Assembly: GCA_011524785.1 (NCBI GenBank)
Contig: WTJQ01000564.1
Span: 1 to 5,090 of the forward strand
Source of the DNA: Planctomycetota bacterium
GTDB taxonomy: Bacteria > Planctomycetota > UBA1135 > GCA-002686595
Direction: 5' to 3'
Length of the DNA: 5,090 nucleotides
Part shown: positions 4,756 to 5,090 of the stretch, one piece after another
Position numbering within the stretch: position 1 is the first letter of the stretch
How the letters are laid out: the number at the start of each line of letters is the position of its first letter
The notes under the pieces: generated by a model
The model's database searches: none
What the model saw: the letters and a program-made list of their open reading frames with translations, nothing else
What the model was told of the DNA's origin: nothing
Program-made: the position numbers and the translations under genes

Positions 4756-5090
4756 GGGGGTATGAGGGGAGAAGAGTTGGAGGGAGGGCTTGATTCCCTG
4801 AACGAGCTTGCGAAGGCTCGGAGGGGTCGGGACCACTGCTGCGCAGGAGCCGACTTGGGATACTATCCGGAAACCCCATTGCGAGCCAGACGAGGTTGAA
4901 TTGAACATTCGTTCAGATAGTTTCCCTGGCAGGACGGCGGCGCGCATAAGCCTCGTGTCAAGAGATCCGGTTCTGGGCCGAGCGACTCGAGCGGCGATCC
5001 TCTGCCTCCGGGGGGGGCGAGCAAGGGCCCGAGATGGGGGTCGATGCGTAGGGGGTGTGCGGAAAACCTGTAGCTTCATGCGCCGAGTAT
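4756..5090. other. 335-base upstream region of the secreted pair; no convincing gene
   Basis: I find no supportable gene here. Next to the start codon the minus strand is strongly pyrimidine-rich (4756-4790), with no Shine-Dalgarno. Further up are a small stem with a GCGA loop on the plus strand (4803-4820), a GAAC-N4-GTTC palindrome (4902-4915), and a TTGACA on the minus strand (4961-4956) without a -10 element at normal spacing. There is a run of eight G at 5010-5017. A plus-strand ATG at 5078 (MRRV) could start a divergent gene that leaves the window, but four codons cannot support a call. Confidence 0.5.
4902..4915. promoter_or_regulatory. GAAC-N4-GTTC palindrome, candidate regulator binding site
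   Basis: TGAAC-ATTC-GTTCA is a perfect 5+4+5 inverted repeat lying 147 bases upstream of the paralogue 2 start. The core GAAC-N4-GTTC resembles the LexA box of Gram-positive bacteria (CGAAC-N4-GTTCG). The flanking T/A pair differs from that consensus. Damage control of a secreted protein would be unexpected, so another regulator, or control of a gene beyond the window, is as likely. Confidence 0.3.

Noticed and set aside
3649..4899. 416-codon plus-strand open frame
   Set aside because: It is antisense to paralogue 2 and shows the same Gly/Arg/Glu/Val-rich low-complexity composition, so it is a shadow of the real gene.
4862..4925. Alternative long-range pairings ACTATC/GATAGT and GGAAAC/GTTTCC
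   Set aside because: Each arm is only 6 bp and the two pairings share bases 4920-4921, so both cannot form at once. This could suggest an RNA switch, but such short arms across about 50 bases are likely chance.
4956..4961. TTGACA on the minus strand as a sigma-70 -35 box
   Set aside because: No TATAAT-like element lies 16-19 bases downstream, so a lone hexamer is not enough to call a promoter.
4756..5079. 108-codon N-terminal extension of paralogue 2
   Set aside because: The extension is basic and irregular and would bury a textbook signal peptide in the middle of the protein. Paralogue 1 has no counterpart.
5078..5090. Plus-strand ATG opening MRRV at the right edge
   Set aside because: Only four codons are visible and no ribosome binding site precedes it, so no gene can be supported.
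1..5090. CRISPR array, insertion sequence, rRNA or tRNA
   Set aside because: I saw no regularly spaced repeats, transposase motifs, terminal inverted repeats or RNA gene cores on either strand.

Overview
This is a GC-rich bacterial window with four complete genes and one gene cut by the left edge. The best taxonomic clue is a pair of secreted proteins that share a C-terminal domain of about 134 residues. It opens at a YC...NSTG motif, carries a GSQGNICLSG-x-IGRYT core, and closes with PGETW-x-x-QLWHRD...TSNF. I recognise this as a domain found many times over in secreted proteins of marine Planctomycetota (the Saltatorellus/Engelhardtia/Rohdeia type). Weak or absent Shine-Dalgarno sequences before most starts fit that assignment. 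It rests on remembered family patterns, not on a search.

Layout from left to right. (1) Positions 1-65, minus strand: the first 21 codons of an unidentified gene, which begins 5 bases after the stop of gene 2. (2) 71-1066, minus: a SAM-dependent methyltransferase with the hallmarks of the eukaryote-type protein arginine methyltransferase (PRMT) family, including the double-E loop and the THW loop. (3) A 90-base divergent spacer, then 1157-2482, plus: a 441-residue protein with an excisionase/MerR-like helix-turn-helix at its N-terminus, a disordered linker, one membrane helix and a long coiled coil. (4) A convergent spacer (2483-2565) with a perfect 12-bp inverted repeat. (5) 2566-3603 and 3709-4755, both minus: tandem paralogues of 345 and 348 residues. 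Each is a signal-peptide protein with a conserved N-terminal beta-rich region, a variable middle and the planctomycete-type C-terminal domain. A long GC-rich hairpin lies between them. (6) 4756-5090: no convincing gene. This is the leader and presumed regulatory region of the paralogue pair, with a GAAC-N4-GTTC palindrome.

The window does not form one obvious pathway. There are three transcription units: the methyltransferase plus its downstream partner, the membrane coiled-coil protein, and the secreted pair. The methyltransferase and the coiled-coil gene are divergent and may share a control region. The most notable items are the complete PRMT-type enzyme in a bacterium, the DNA-binding-domain/membrane/coiled-coil fusion, and the tandem secreted paralogues with a fast-evolving centre between two conserved ends. 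Very long open frames antisense to the real genes are by-products of GC-rich codon use.
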